64,000 nt of DNA. Source: Lumbricus rubellus (Eukaryota > Annelida > Clitellata > Crassiclitellata > Lumbricidae). A program made the translations under genes and the position numbers. The stretch lies in NCBI GenBank assembly GCA_945859605.1, contig OX243814.1, positions 25,786,410 to 25,850,409 of the forward strand, in the 5' to 3' direction. Shown here piece by piece: positions 21,101 through 33,100 of this stretch (position 1 is the first letter of the stretch; every line of letters starts with the position of its first letter). The notes below the pieces were generated by a model that was given only the letters and a program-made list of their open reading frames with translations, ran no database searches and was not told the DNA's origin.

Positions 21101-24100
21101 TCCAGATGAGAAAGCTATGCAGATATTCGGATGCAGATATCCTGAGTAGCCTATAGCCATGTAGGTCTATTTGGATCATGTAAGCCTAGGTCAATACCTT
21201 TGTAGTAACTGTTGTTTGTGCATAAAGTCATTCCATAGTGTGGCGAGGGTTATTGCTTTGTAAACTAACGATGTTGCTGATTCACAGCGTATGCTTCATG
21301 ACTCATAAATAATGTCTTTCAATTGTCACTAAGTTTGCCTAGGCGTTACACAGTCACTCTAACTCTGTTTGCAGAGAGGGCTTGTGCTCATATCGGCATA
21401 CATGTACAAGTGCTCGTGCAGGTTGGTATACGCCTGAAGGAATATCTGGCCAGGCATAAAAACACGGAACTGCGCTGAGCTGGTCTTATGCCAGACATTG
21501 CAGGCATCCGACTTCAGCTGTAGGCTATAGAATGGTTAAGTCTATTCCAGGGTTGAGAAAGGATTTGCCTCACGAATCAGGCCCATAAAGTAGGGCACAG
21601 TCACTAAGCCAACATGACGGCTGAATACTGACACGTGTGCGTAAGTGCGTATGCATCGCCTACAGTATTTATTTGGTTTCTGCAGAATGTTATGCAGTTT
21701 CTTACTTCCATGTGCAATTATGTAGGCCACCTGGCCACTGCATCCATCCAAAGCCACTGATAGATTGCTGGACACTACATATAATCAGCAAGTGCTAAGC
21801 TTTGTGTAACTCATGAAGATTATAAAAAAAACACTCAGGTGACAGATGTATAAATAATAGAACAATGCTTGACACCTATGAAAACTAAAACGAGCTTGTA
21901 AAGCCAGTTGCATCAGCTGCTTTTGAACTATATAACCTTCCACTCCTCGCATATTTTTTCTCTGCCTCTGTCTGTGTCTGTCTGTTAGTCTGTCTGTCTC
22001 TCTCTGCCTTTGTCGTTATATTTGTATGTCTCTCCATCTCTGTTTGTCTGTGTTCTCGCTCTCACTCTGTTTCTGTCACTGTAGCCTATCTGTCTCTCTT
22101 CCTGTTTCTATGTGCATATCTCTGTCTCTGTCTCTTTATAAGTCTGTCTATCTTTCTTCTCGACGCAATTTGGGACACAACACAGCGGACGAAACGTTAC
22201 GTAATTTACGTCTACTGATTATATACTTAAACTGCATTCTTAACTTCGCGGTATAACTTATGATAAAAAAAATGAATGAACGAGAGTACATTGACTTTGT
22301 TAAAAATAATTGCTGTCAACCTTCACCCATTGACACATACAAAACAGAGCATAAACCAAAGTGTTTACATGATTTTAAGATCCAGGTCCAACGAACCCTA
22401 ATTGAGCCAAACATGTTGTAGCTGGTCGAGGTTTGTCAACCTGTCCAGAAATATGACCAATAAATGTCATAGGGCTACATAAACAAGCTATGCCACGACA
22501 CCATTTTAGGCGTTCAGTATTATGCAATAGATCTATATTAAATCTTATTGTGACTCGAACGTTAATTGAAAACACCTAAGCTTACATGTAGATCTATAGA
22601 AATAGGTCTACCTATTATAGTAGAGGAGTTTTTGCATCATATAACGGAAACGAGCAACAGAAGTTTGGGTTGTGAACATAGATCTAATTTCCACACAGTA
22701 TACCAAACCAAAGTACCGTATCTGATTAAAAAAGCTTTCCATTTCCAAAGACACAGTTTGTTAAATTGTTCATTCATCCAATCCGAAACTTATATAGCGC
22801 CCCTTCAAGAAGCCTGCTCATAGGCGCTCCCATATACACTTTGTACAGCCAAGGTTAAAGAGAAAGGTCTTGAGCAACATCTGGAAAATACACAGTTGGC
22901 AGGCTACATAGATCAAATGATTCGCAATCGTAATCGTAATCTTAAAATTTCTAAAGCGCCACTCGAAAGCCAAGCGCAGGGCACTACCTTATTCAGTCAA
23001 AAGGGTTGTCCGTAAGAGTAGTCCTAGGTGGTCTGGGTCGAGTGATTCACCGTTGGTCGAATATGCTCAACTCACTAGAGGTAACAGAGACTTTAGCAGC
23101 CTAGTATCTTTGCAAAAACAACTGAAGGATGCAAAAAACATACACTATAGAATCGACAACAAAGGGTGGGGCGTCATCAAACCCTTCTGCTGTCATAGAC
23201 TCTCTTTAGACTCATTATTATCAGACTGCGTGTATTGATGGCAGCAATGACACTCGCTCCATTCACAGCGATGACATATCTATTGCAGGCAGCTCACACA
23301 ATTATTTGTATGAATCTCAGGCTGAAAGCGAGAGGCAGTACGGCAATCTATATATACGTGTCTGTTGACAATTGAAAATTGAATAATACAAGTAGACTAT
23401 GTAAAATGTGATCGACCGTTTGTAATGCTCTGTTGTTTACGTAAACCAAAATTTCAACCAGAACCTTTTAAAAAAAATTGTTCATGATTAATTATCAGTG
23501 AACGAGTAACTAAAACTAGAACTAAGACGAACAAACTAAGTTGAAAGTCAGAAGTGTGAGCTTCTATCAACTAAAAAAGCTAAAACTTGGCGAAATAGCT
23601 GTAAGACTAATATATAACAATTAGCCTAAAGTTCATAGCTCCTAACGGCATCAAACTAGCACCCAACACCTATCTGTTATTATGCCTCACTCTCTTTGGA
23701 CCCAGCAATTCGTCATCGCACGTGGTGCGTTGATTTTTCGACTCCAGGGTTTCTGCCATAAATAATGGACGCATGATTGTGTTTGTAGCATCTTGTTTAG
23801 TTGACATATAAACAGAAAAATGGTTAAATGGGCGAAGTCATCTTAACGCTGCCCAGCCTTAACCGATTCTCTTTACATGCTATTAGATGAGTCACGTAGC
23901 CTAAGTCAGTTAAATAATTGTATTTAGTCAGAAATATGCATTAAATTATAGTGGAATTATATGCGCATGTTGCCACTTAGCCTATGACACGTCATCTGTT
24001 TTGTAATTTAGGTGCATACGCACTGGCCTATCTATTTGTTAAATCATGATTGATGTTGCAAACGATCTGGACTATTATAATAGTAGCCTTTTGTTTTTCT

Positions 24101-24300
24101 ATTAATTCGCACATATGTGACATTTGTATACTCTACTAAAATTGATTTGGTAGAGTATACAAAATTGATGTCCCTTCATTTAATAGTCAAATCACCCTAT
24201 CTTAGATATCACGTGGCATATTGACTGCCAGTATTGTTGTTCAGCGACGTGCAGCCTTTAAAGGCCTAAGCAATCATTGTAAATCTCATCAGAGTAAAAT
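18166..24300. other. intergenic region between RPTP and homeobox copy A
   Basis: About 6 kb with no gene I can support. It holds a GATG-type microsatellite (about 19395-19500), a TCTG/TCTC tract (about 21960-22145), a SINE-tail fragment (about 22788-22840) and many TAGGCCTA words. The RPTP promoter should lie at the left edge. Confidence 0.4.
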
Positions 24301-24321
24301 TTCCATCCAGCAGCTACATTT

Positions 24322-24690
24322 CTTTGATGATGGTTCTTATGCAAACATGTCTCCTCGGATGCGGAAGCCAAAGACCGATTATCTAAATTCCGTTAATTAG
24401 TCCTAAACGCGCGGGTCCAAGGCGGCCGCCTCGTTCGCTTTGCTCTTTGAAGTCTATAATTGTCTTGTGCGCGGGCTGTCTTCAAAGGACATCACTACAT
24501 CTGACTGATTGAAGAGAGCGCCTCAAAAGAAAAGGTGTGAGGTTTCTTGAAAACAAATTGCTTGGGTCCCGGTCTTTATTGTAGCGCTGCGTTTCTTTGA
24601 TGAATATTCTTGAGCAAATTTTGCGTACACGAGCCAGGCAGCCAAAAAGCGATTATCTGAATACCGCTTTTAACCAAATTTCTTTGAGAG
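24322..24690 (+). promoter_or_regulatory. TCF/LEF-type site cluster upstream of homeobox copy A
   Basis: CTTTGATG occurs at 24322 and 24595, CTTTGAAG at 24445, its reverse CTTCAAAG at 24480, and CTTTGAGA at 24682. Several sit in blocks that are conserved before copy B, including CCTCAAAAGAAAAGGTGTGA. TCF/LEF factors bind CTTTGAT/A. Direct beta-catenin control is inference. Confidence 0.5.
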
Positions 24691-24785
24691 CGGCTTAAGT
24701 AAATTGAACTAAAGCAGCGGCTAATTTTCTTTCATCGGCCTGATTGAAGCGTCATTCCGACTTCCTGACTAATCATTTGCATCCA

Positions 24786-24793
24786 TATAAATA
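24786..24793 (+). promoter_or_regulatory. TATA box of homeobox copy A
   Basis: TATAAATA follows GATCCA/GCATCCA-type sequence conserved with copy B. Transcription would start near 24815-24822. Confidence 0.7.
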
Positions 24794-24993
24794 GCCGACT
24801 GAATCGAAAGCTCACATTTTCAGAAGTCGTCGAAACAGTCGCTGGAAGTGTAGCAATATTTCTAGGCAGCTTGCGATTAGTCGAAGTTTCGGAGGATCTT
24901 GGTTTCTGCATTTCATCTGACAAGCAGCCACACATCGACAGCATCGTACATCGGCAGTACGTGGATTTAAAAGAACTATCGCTTCGTCACACG

Positions 24994-25059
24994 GTAAGAA
25001 ATATTGGTTTAACGTCATTCAATAGGCTAATATTATTTTTGTACATTTCTTTCATTTAG
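24994..25059 (+). other. 66-bp 5' UTR intron of homeobox copy A
   Basis: The donor ACG|GTAAGA and acceptor CATTTAG| flank a tiny intron that ends 9 bases before the ATG. Copy B has the same arrangement. Confidence 0.7.
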
Positions 25060-25068
25060 GATTTCAGA

Positions 25069-25974
25069 ATGCTTCATCCTCACTATAGCTCTAATCTGTC
25101 ACTTTCTGGCTCACTAGCTGCATCTACTCTACCCTGCAGTCATCCAAACTCGTGTGCTCTGACTTCTAGACAAAACCCTTACTCTTCCTATTACAATCAG
25201 ACAAACACTTTCTTTCCTTCGCACACTTTGTCTGATTTCTCTTCTTGTGACTGCATGCCAGCCAATCTACCTTCTTGTAGCGTCACTCCTAAATCTGGAC
25301 TTCGTGATATCTCAAACTTTCCGAGTAGGCCTATGAACTCATCAAATCACTCTGCTTTCCTCTTGCACGGTTCGCATAACCAGACAAATCTACCTTCATG
25401 CTCCTATGCAAATCAGAATTGTTGTGATGTAAATCATTCATCCAGACTTTCTGAACTCTCCTGTTCTCATGTTCTACCTTCTAACCAGGCTAACTCTTTG
25501 TCTTACACTGCATCTGACATCTCAAACAGTAGGCCTAATCAACGTCAATCTTATTCTACCAACTATCTAAACTATCCTTCAAGCTCTGCTTGTGACAATA
25601 TGAATTCTGAATGTCAGCGATCGATTTTACATAGTTGTGCTCATTTGTTTTCTATTCGGGATCCGCTGTCGTCCAAGTTCGATGGAGTCACATCTCAACA
25701 AGATCCGAATTCGATGTCAACAACGAAGAACTCGACTGCAGAAGACTTCCATCCTCCTCAACCGACGAAACGAACACGCAAGTCGAAGAAGTCCATAGAA
25801 GTCTTGGAAGGAGCTTTCTATCATGGCAATACCTATCCAGATCGCAACTGCTGCGACCATCTCGCTGAGGAATTGGGTCTTACATCGAAGCAGGTCTGGA
25901 AATGGTTCGTGGACAGACGGCGGAAGGAGCGGAAGTTATTGCGAGGAAGCGTCGAAAGAAAACCAGTGGTTTAA
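25069..25974 (+). CDS. divergent homeobox transcription factor, copy A
   Basis: A single coding exon of 301 codons; the ATG lies 9 bases after a 66-bp 5' UTR intron. Residues 1-190 are Ser/Asn/Cys-rich and probably disordered. FSIRDPL at 194-200 resembles the eh1 Groucho-binding motif. A homeodomain spans about 231-291: KRTRKSKKS arm, VLEGAF helix 1, [12 protein letters not shown], and recognition helix [16 protein letters not shown]. Trp48, Phe49 and Arg53 equivalents are present, but Asn51 is Asp, position 47 is Lys, Phe8 is missing and loop 1 has one extra residue. YPD suggests a paired-like origin. The TATA and TCF-site promoter recalls echinoderm Pmar1/Phb-type repressors; this is inference. 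A 3' signal AATAAA lies at 26953. Confidence 0.85.
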   Translation: MLHPHYSSNLSLSGSLAASTLPCSHPNSCALTSRQNPYSSYYNQTNTFFPSHTLSDFSSCDCMPANLPSCSVTPKSGLRDISNFPSRPMNSSNHSAFLLHGSHNQTNLPSCSYANQNCCDVNHSSRLSELSCSHVLPSNQANSLSYTASDISNSRPNQRQSYSTNYLNYPSSSACDNMNSECQRSILHSCAHLFSIRDPLSSKFDGVTSQQDPNSMSTTKNSTAEDFHPPQPTKRTRKSKKSIEVLEGAFYHGNTYPDRNCCDHLAEELGLTSKQVWKWFVDRRRKERKLLRGSVERKPVV

Positions 25975-26049
25975 TGACTTTTCCCAACAGACGATAGCTT
26001 TGGGATTAGTGAAAACGAAAACTATCAACTCAATTGTAAATGAAATAGA

Positions 26050-27518
26050 CCTAAGAAAACCAGTGGGTCAATGACTTTCCGAACAGCTGATGCCTGGACT
26101 TTTGGACACGTTTGATCAAATCATGTTCTTCTTAATGTTGTATTCATTTTCGCATTGTTAGCTTGTACAATGTACATAGCCTATATAGGCCTATACCTCA
26201 GAAACTGAGTTTTGTTCGTCCTCGATATATATGATCGTGCTTTATTAAATAATCCGACGACATTTAAAAATAGTAATCGCATTGCAGTTTAGGAGTCCAT
26301 TGTAGCGTGAAGTTATTTAAGATAGGCCTAAACGTATTCAGAATAGGCTATCAGCTTAATTGTACATAGAGTGGTCGAAAACATTGGTTTTTGTTATGCA
26401 CTTGACTCTTTAAGCATAGTTTCGCTATTTCATGGAGAGTTCTATACAATACAATACAATACAACTGAAATTTGATAATGCCCTCCTTACAAAGCTCAGA
26501 AGTGCACTGTCAAATTCTGTGATATAGCCTAGCCTAAGATTTTATATTTTAATGTGTGTAAGAAATAGCCTATAGTCCGAAGAGTTCATATTTGTCTAAA
26601 GGTTAACATTGTTGAAAGTATTTTGCGACTGTGAATTTTTTGAATTGATGAACTGTGATTCATTTTAAAGTTCAAATTTGAATTGAAGCCTTTTCTGCAC
26701 GAAACTAAAAGTCGTGTTCTGGAAGAAATGTTTAGGTTTAGATCTTACGTGCAATTCTGGTTTTAGTCAGAGCTTCTGGATATTTAAAAGTTTTAATGCG
26801 CTTAGTAGGCCTATAGGCTACATATCATATTTATTTCTCAGAAGAAGTGATATAGGCCTACTTTAATTAGTATGTACGCAAAAATGTGATGTTGCATGTA
26901 TGCCATTTCAATAGCAGAAATGTCAACACCACTGATGTTATTGATTTTAATGAATAAATTTTGATGATGATAATTATTGTGTGCTATTGATTATTAGCCT
27001 ATTATGAATGCTATAGGCCTAATTAATACAATAAAATAACAATAGTAGGTTTATTTATAGTAACCAACTCGGTATAGATCTATCGGCACTCATTATTAAT
27101 GGCAATATTATTTATTATTTGGCTATTACCAATATATTTTATGATTGCAGCATTTGCATTCTATTAAAAAAAGTGATGAACCAAAGTGGTCTTAGTCTAA
27201 ATATGAACTGGGATGACGTTACGAATACTGTCGTTGATAGAATTAGCCTACGCTATTTGTCATTGTATTCTAACGTCTCAAATGCTTTGCTATAAAACTG
27301 TTCGTATAATTTTATGTGACCACAAGTCATATTCAAATATGAGAATTATGCAACATGTCTTCTAAAGTTAATGCAACATAAAAAAATCATTCAAGTCAAC
27401 GGCTGGAAACCAAGTGGGAAGTAGGCCTAACTGTCGCCAGTGAATTTGTCCTCTCCCTCATGATGCTCCCAGAAAACATATTGAGTAAGTTGGCCTACAT
27501 ATCGCATTGGTGCTTCGT
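26050..27518. other. 3' region of homeobox copy A
   Basis: A partial echo of the 3' end of the CDS ('gaaaaccagtgggtcaatga') lies at about 26053-26090, as if the gene tail was once duplicated. AATAAA at 26953-26958 is a possible polyadenylation signal. No other gene was seen. Confidence 0.5.
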
Positions 27519-27745
27519 GGGGCGCGGTGGTCTAGTGGTGGCGTCGTTGCCTTGGAGCCGGAAGGTCCGAGGTTCGAATCCACCTCCCCGCGTAAGGACC
27601 TTGGGCAAGTTCTTCACTTACAATTGCTCAGCGCTTCGGCGTGAAACTCCGATGCAGTGTCCGCTCTGCATCGGGAGCGCCTCTGAGTAGAGAGAGCTTG
27701 AAGGGGCGCTATAACAAGTGCACATACAAACAAACAAATCATGTA
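27519..27745 (+). mobile_element. tRNA-derived SINE, young copy
   Basis: A tRNA-like head (GGTGGTCTAGTGGTGGCG as A box, GGTTCGAATCC as B box), a body, and the tail GGGGCGCTATAACAAGTGC then (CAAA)n. It is nearly identical to 37385-37602. Confidence 0.85.
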
Positions 27746-27759
27746 CCCAGACCATACAT

Positions 27760-29380
27760 GGGACAGGCAAGAGATGTGATACAATTTGAATGGAATGGAA
27801 GGAACAGAACGGATAAATATTGAGGACAAGAGAGCGCAGATACAATGTTGGCAGTTGCAACACTTTAAACAATCAATAATAATTATGTCAGTCTAAAAAA
27901 AGTTGAGTCTATGATATATATCAAAGCAACACAGGTTGTCTTTTTCGTGAATTGGTGTTAAACAAAAGACATCAAACAAATCAAAATATATCTACGAAAG
28001 TTCGTTTCGCTCGGCATTGTTCTCTTCACTATGTGTAGCCTATATACAAAATACATTTTCTCACAGACTCGATTTACGCCACATTTAGGCCTACTCTGCT
28101 TCTTGATGAAGCTTATCCTAATAAAACAGATAGTCAAGCTTAGTAGTCTCGTCTTGGTCAAGTTGGTTCCATCTCAAGCATCTACCTAAATATACACCGA
28201 GGTTATGTTTCAAGAACCTCTTCACCGTATACAGGGTCTATATCGTTTCTGCTGCACCGAGCTAACACGATTAGTCTTGTCCACAGAACGGTAGGCAAGG
28301 TCCACCGTTTATAAACTGTAGCCAATCCTGTAATATACATGTAGAGTCCTTGAACGGTAGGTTCACCGTTACGTATGACAATGATGCGGCACGTATTTTG
28401 GAAACCACACTGAAAGGTCGACTAGTTTGACATCTAGGAAGAGGTGAATAACGCAGTCGTAGATGTAATCGTTTCGCAATGATTTGTCAAAATAATATTT
28501 CGGTTTTCGTTTCCATTTCCGAAGGTTCTCCCAATTCACGATGGTTCATCCTGGTTTCCGTTAGTTACTTGTGTTCGGTGCTGTTATTCAACGATTCAGC
28601 AAGGAACTGATCAAACTATTAACGCCGATAAAGCCAAAGGCTGGTTCATGACTGAACTCTGGTTAGTGGATACAGAGGCGGTGCAGCTATATAGCCTACT
28701 CGGCTGTAGGCCTATTAGTTTAATAGAAATAGTGAATATTTCCAATTTCTGGCAAGTAAGAGGCTATAGACAGCAATCGTATGGTAAAAAGTTCAAATGA
28801 AGCAAACTGTATCCACAAGAATTCTTGACACGTATGTCAAGCGCATGCCGCGCAGAAGCCCAGTGTTTATGGAATCTTATTCTTTAGTAGCCTGTACGAA
28901 CCGCAGTTTTAGTCGTAAAGTGCAACATTGCTTTCGATAGCTAGGTTCAAAATAGTTACAGTTTCCGCAGTGCTAGGAAAAGAGTTTGCAAAGAACGAAA
29001 GACTCGGAAAGAGAGTAAGTACTATAATGTGGGCTTTACGTTAGGTCTATTATAAAAGATCATCGAATTCCAAAATTCAGGTTTTATTTTCCTCCGAAGA
29101 ACTGCATCTGAAAGAGAAACACGAAACTGATTTAGTAGAAAATGCGAAAGTTTGAGTTCAAATAAAATTTAATTTAGTTTAATATGAACAATAACGATGT
29201 TTTCGTGCAGTGTAGTATAAGCTAATTACACGTAGATGTGATGTCATGCAGTGTCACATAAAACTGAAATTGAATGCTATATAACGGGATAACATGATTG
29301 TAATGATGTTTCCCGCTGTGACTATAAGATATGGTATAAGATATTAGGGAGCTCTGTATCACCGTCTTCAACCAACCAGG
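27760..29380. other. intergenic region
   Basis: No gene or repeat family was recognised here. Confidence 0.35.
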
Positions 29381-29384
29381 TCGT

Positions 29385-29635
29385 CGGTCTCTGCGCTCTG
29401 CGACTCGTGGGGACTTGATAGTCCCACGCTCCCGTACAGTGATGCGGGCCAGCCGCGCCTTCTCATGCATTGGACCTTCATACTGGAACAGTCTTCCATT
29501 AACAATTCGCGATACTGCATTGCTTTTATCTCATGAAACATTCTCAAGGACAATTAAGACACACTTGTTTAGAACTGTCTGGTAGCTACGTTAAGCGCCT
29601 TCGTGAGGTTATTATAAGGCGCTATATAAATGTTC
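29385..29635 (+). mobile_element. LINE 3' end fragment
   Basis: Read on the + strand it holds RSSVSALRLVGT and later WNSLP-like YWNSLPLTIRDTALLL and IKTHLFRT, the typical C-terminal tail of non-LTR reverse transcriptases. It ends with the 3' motif AAGGCGCTATATAAATGTTCATA and runs into a CATA microsatellite. Confidence 0.65.
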
Positions 29636-29758
29636 ATATACATACATACATACATACATACATACATACATACATACATACATACATACATACATACATA
29701 CATACATACATACATACATACATACATACATACATACATACATACATACATACATACA

Positions 29759-29788
<30 letters not shown>
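29636..29788. repeat. CATA tetranucleotide microsatellite
   Basis: About 37 near-perfect copies of CATA directly after a LINE 3' end, which may have seeded it. Confidence 0.95.
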
Positions 29789-29789
<1 letters not shown>

Positions 29790-30049
29790 GACGCTGAAGA
29801 TTTAGACTAAACAAATTTGAAGTAACACGCGTCCTTAAATTTAAGTACGGTAGTCTACATAATCGAAAACGCTCATTAACAGTGCACTGTGTTTCTTTAG
29901 TTTGATTAAAGTTTCCATGCGTGTAGGCCTACTATTTTCCCTCTGCTGTTTTGGTGAGAAATCTAACTGCTCATATTGCTCACAGAGTACAACAGTAGAC
30001 ATATAGCTTAAGTATACATAGCCTAATTGGAGGCAATGCAGGAGGCATA

Positions 30050-30166
30050 TTAAAAATGCTGAGATGAACGTACTGCTGTTTCGCAGATTCCTTGAAAGCT
30101 GGAACGTCTGACTTCGTTCTGGATGCAGTCGAGAAGTCTTCCTCTGCTATCGCGCCTGCCAGGTTC
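30050..30166 (-). CDS. SCYL2-like gene, terminal exon (tail)
   Basis: In phase 0 from the previous exon it reads [19 protein letters not shown] and ends SSQHF-stop (30052-30050). Another frame on the same strand is open longer but does not fit the upstream phase. Confidence 0.5.
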   Translation of the reverse strand, partial: EPGRRDSRGRLLDCIQNEVRRSSFQGICETAVRSSQHF

Positions 30167-33100
30167 CTACGGAAAGTCAAGGATTGACAAAAAAGCTATA
30201 AATAATTATGGAAGGAATTATGCACGTTCCCTGGAATCAGATATCAACGGGAGGGATGATATTAGGCTACTTAACAGTTTATCAAACTATTAGCAGAGCT
30301 GCATTCTTGCACAATAATATTATTGTTATGAAGTAGGAGATTGCCAGAACACTACGAGACTAGAATCTTGGAACAAAGGATCGATGGAGAGAATTGCTAT
30401 TGTTCTCACACGAAGCAATAGGCCTAAGTGCACAGGCTCTAAGCCGATATGATATATCAGATAGGACGTTGACCTTATATATAGTTATAAATACAGTGAC
30501 CTTTTTTGAAAATATCAATCACAGGCATGTAGAGCATAAGGCAACAAAAAATATTATCAATTCGTGAGCAAACTAATACTTAATGTAATAAGCTGATATC
30601 AGCACTTTATTTAGACCTATAGGCCTACACTTGGCACTCTTCTGGTACGTGGCTTATGAATACTGATCCAAAAGAAAACCTCCATTCTGATCCATACGGG
30701 CAATTATTGGACAAGAAGAAACAGGCTAGCCACTGACATGTGCCGAACATATGCGCATCAAATGCGAAATATACATGTACACATTAAAAGAAACTTAAAT
30801 AGCTGACTGTTGCATAAACCCAAAGAGCACTGAGCAGATAAATAAATCCAAGAGATGGTAGAACTAATAACTACACTTACAGGAACAACGACTGGTCCCA
30901 TGCTCTGGGTGCTTGCCCTTCGGAATGCTCCAAAGGAGAACCAACTATCGCGACGGTCGGGAATGGAAGCTTCAGATACCATGATGTGGGGCGTTGCACC
31001 ACCAGAACGGGGCGCAAGACTTGCCCTCCGTTCACGAACTATCTTCTCCAGAACAGCCTGCTCCTCCTAGCAGACCAATGAACACGAGAAACTACGGTAT
31101 TAGACTATGTAAGTTTATAGAACACCCGTGTTTTTCTCAGCGGTTGCAGTTCGCCCAAAACAACCATTTCCCGCCCCCACCTGAATTCTCCTCCACCCCA
31201 CCCCTCAAAAGCAGAGGGACTAGATCAAACACTGACCCGTGAGGCAGCAATATGTAAATGTGTCATGGTGCATAAAACAGAACACTATGCAGTATGCACA
31301 GTACCATTTCAAATGAGCTGGATATGAATACACACAATTGTATTCACACTTTATAAGAAAACACGGAACGAGTCTCGGAAATGAAGCAGTGTTCAAGAAA
31401 GCGAACATACATGTAATCTATTCTGACTCTCGATTTCTCAACAGCATTTTCCATGTTAGCAATTCAGCTTAGACCAGAGAAACAAATTTTATTGAAAGCC
31501 CGAATATCTATTACAGCGAAGACATAATGAAAATAATATTTTACGTAGGTCTACCAGGTAGGCCTATGCCACGCGAAATATTAAAGACAGCAATAATGTA
31601 GGCTGTGCGAGTATTTATCGCGCGAGCCTTTGATCAAGATCAACCAGGTGTTCAAGATTAACTCTCACAATAAAAATTATTGAGACCATTCCGAATCTTA
31701 CCATTCCCAGACCCTGGAAACTGGAATATCGTTTATATGCATTTTGATCCAATGACTCCTTGGACGATCCTTTTGTCTGCAGTTCTGGAGTGCTCGGAGC
31801 TACAGACAATCAATTAACATTCAACTGATGAAATTGTCATGCCAGAGTGCAAGTATGCAATTATTGTTATTTGAACGAAATGAACATTTCATGAAAATTA
31901 TTACCTTGCTCTCAATTAATACAATGTTGAAGTGTTATTATGCTGCTACTTATACAAATAATTTTATTTTTCTTAATGAACCTATCTGTCAATTGTGCTC
32001 ATTAATTAAAATGGAGGAAAATTACTCTTAGTAAACAAACAAATTGTCAGTTTTTAATTTATTATTTATATAAGCTTGAGAGACATTTGAATCCTGTTAT
32101 ATAATTAATTGTCTCCTGTAGATTTTATCAGCGATATGCTAATGAGTGGTGTGTCACATTTTGCCAGAAGTTTATTTCCTTAATAACGAAAATTATACTC
32201 TTCTATGACATTCCACGAGTAGCCTAATGCGGATCATAAAACATACGAGATGCGGTCCTTCCTTGCTCTGCTGACTGGCAGTGACTGCTCATGCTGAAAT
32301 ATTTATTGTTTTTAAAACATAAATGTGTGGTATATGTATAATGTATAAATGCATAATGTATAAATCAGGCAAACGAACACGCATAAACACTATTCGCCTC
32401 AAACGCTTTCGTGAGGTCATTGTTAAGGCGCTATATAAATGTCCATAGACATACAAGGTATTTAAAAGCGTTCCTGTTACTGTGTCGACAGGCCTACCTT
32501 GTCGGTAGCCGTATCGATGTATGGAGTCACCTGTCAGACAGAAATAATGTTCATGCTCATATAATGTTCATACTCATATAGCCTAAGTCTTTACAGCTAT
32601 CCAGCCTAGAAATAATATACCTTACGAATTTTGTCCTGGGCACGACGTTAAACTGCATCCATCCTCCGCCACAGGGAACCAACAACGTCCCTGTGCCGGT
32701 CCTAAGCCCGGACAAAGGAGGAAGGTTTGCCAGATGGGTGGCGATACACTGGCAGGAAAAGATCAAGACGATTGATATCCGCAAAAACCACGACACAAGT
32801 GACAGAGCGACCCAGATGCTTCAAGGTGTCATGATGTGGAGCAGACATGCACAGGCGGTCAGGACAGACCGGTGAAGAGAGTCGGGGGGAGAGCATGGGA
32901 CACATACGGGCATTGACCCACGTTGTCCTTCATGCCTCTTTTCCACGATTCTCTTCAATCAGACAAGGTGGTCTAGTTGCTCCAAGATGTTTATGGTATG
33001 GAGCAGACCTGCTGACCGGACCGGTTGAAGCTGGGCAGCATGACGCGAGACAGACTCAGACAGAGAGTGGCATCGGACTCCAACGGGCGTTGAGCCCTAT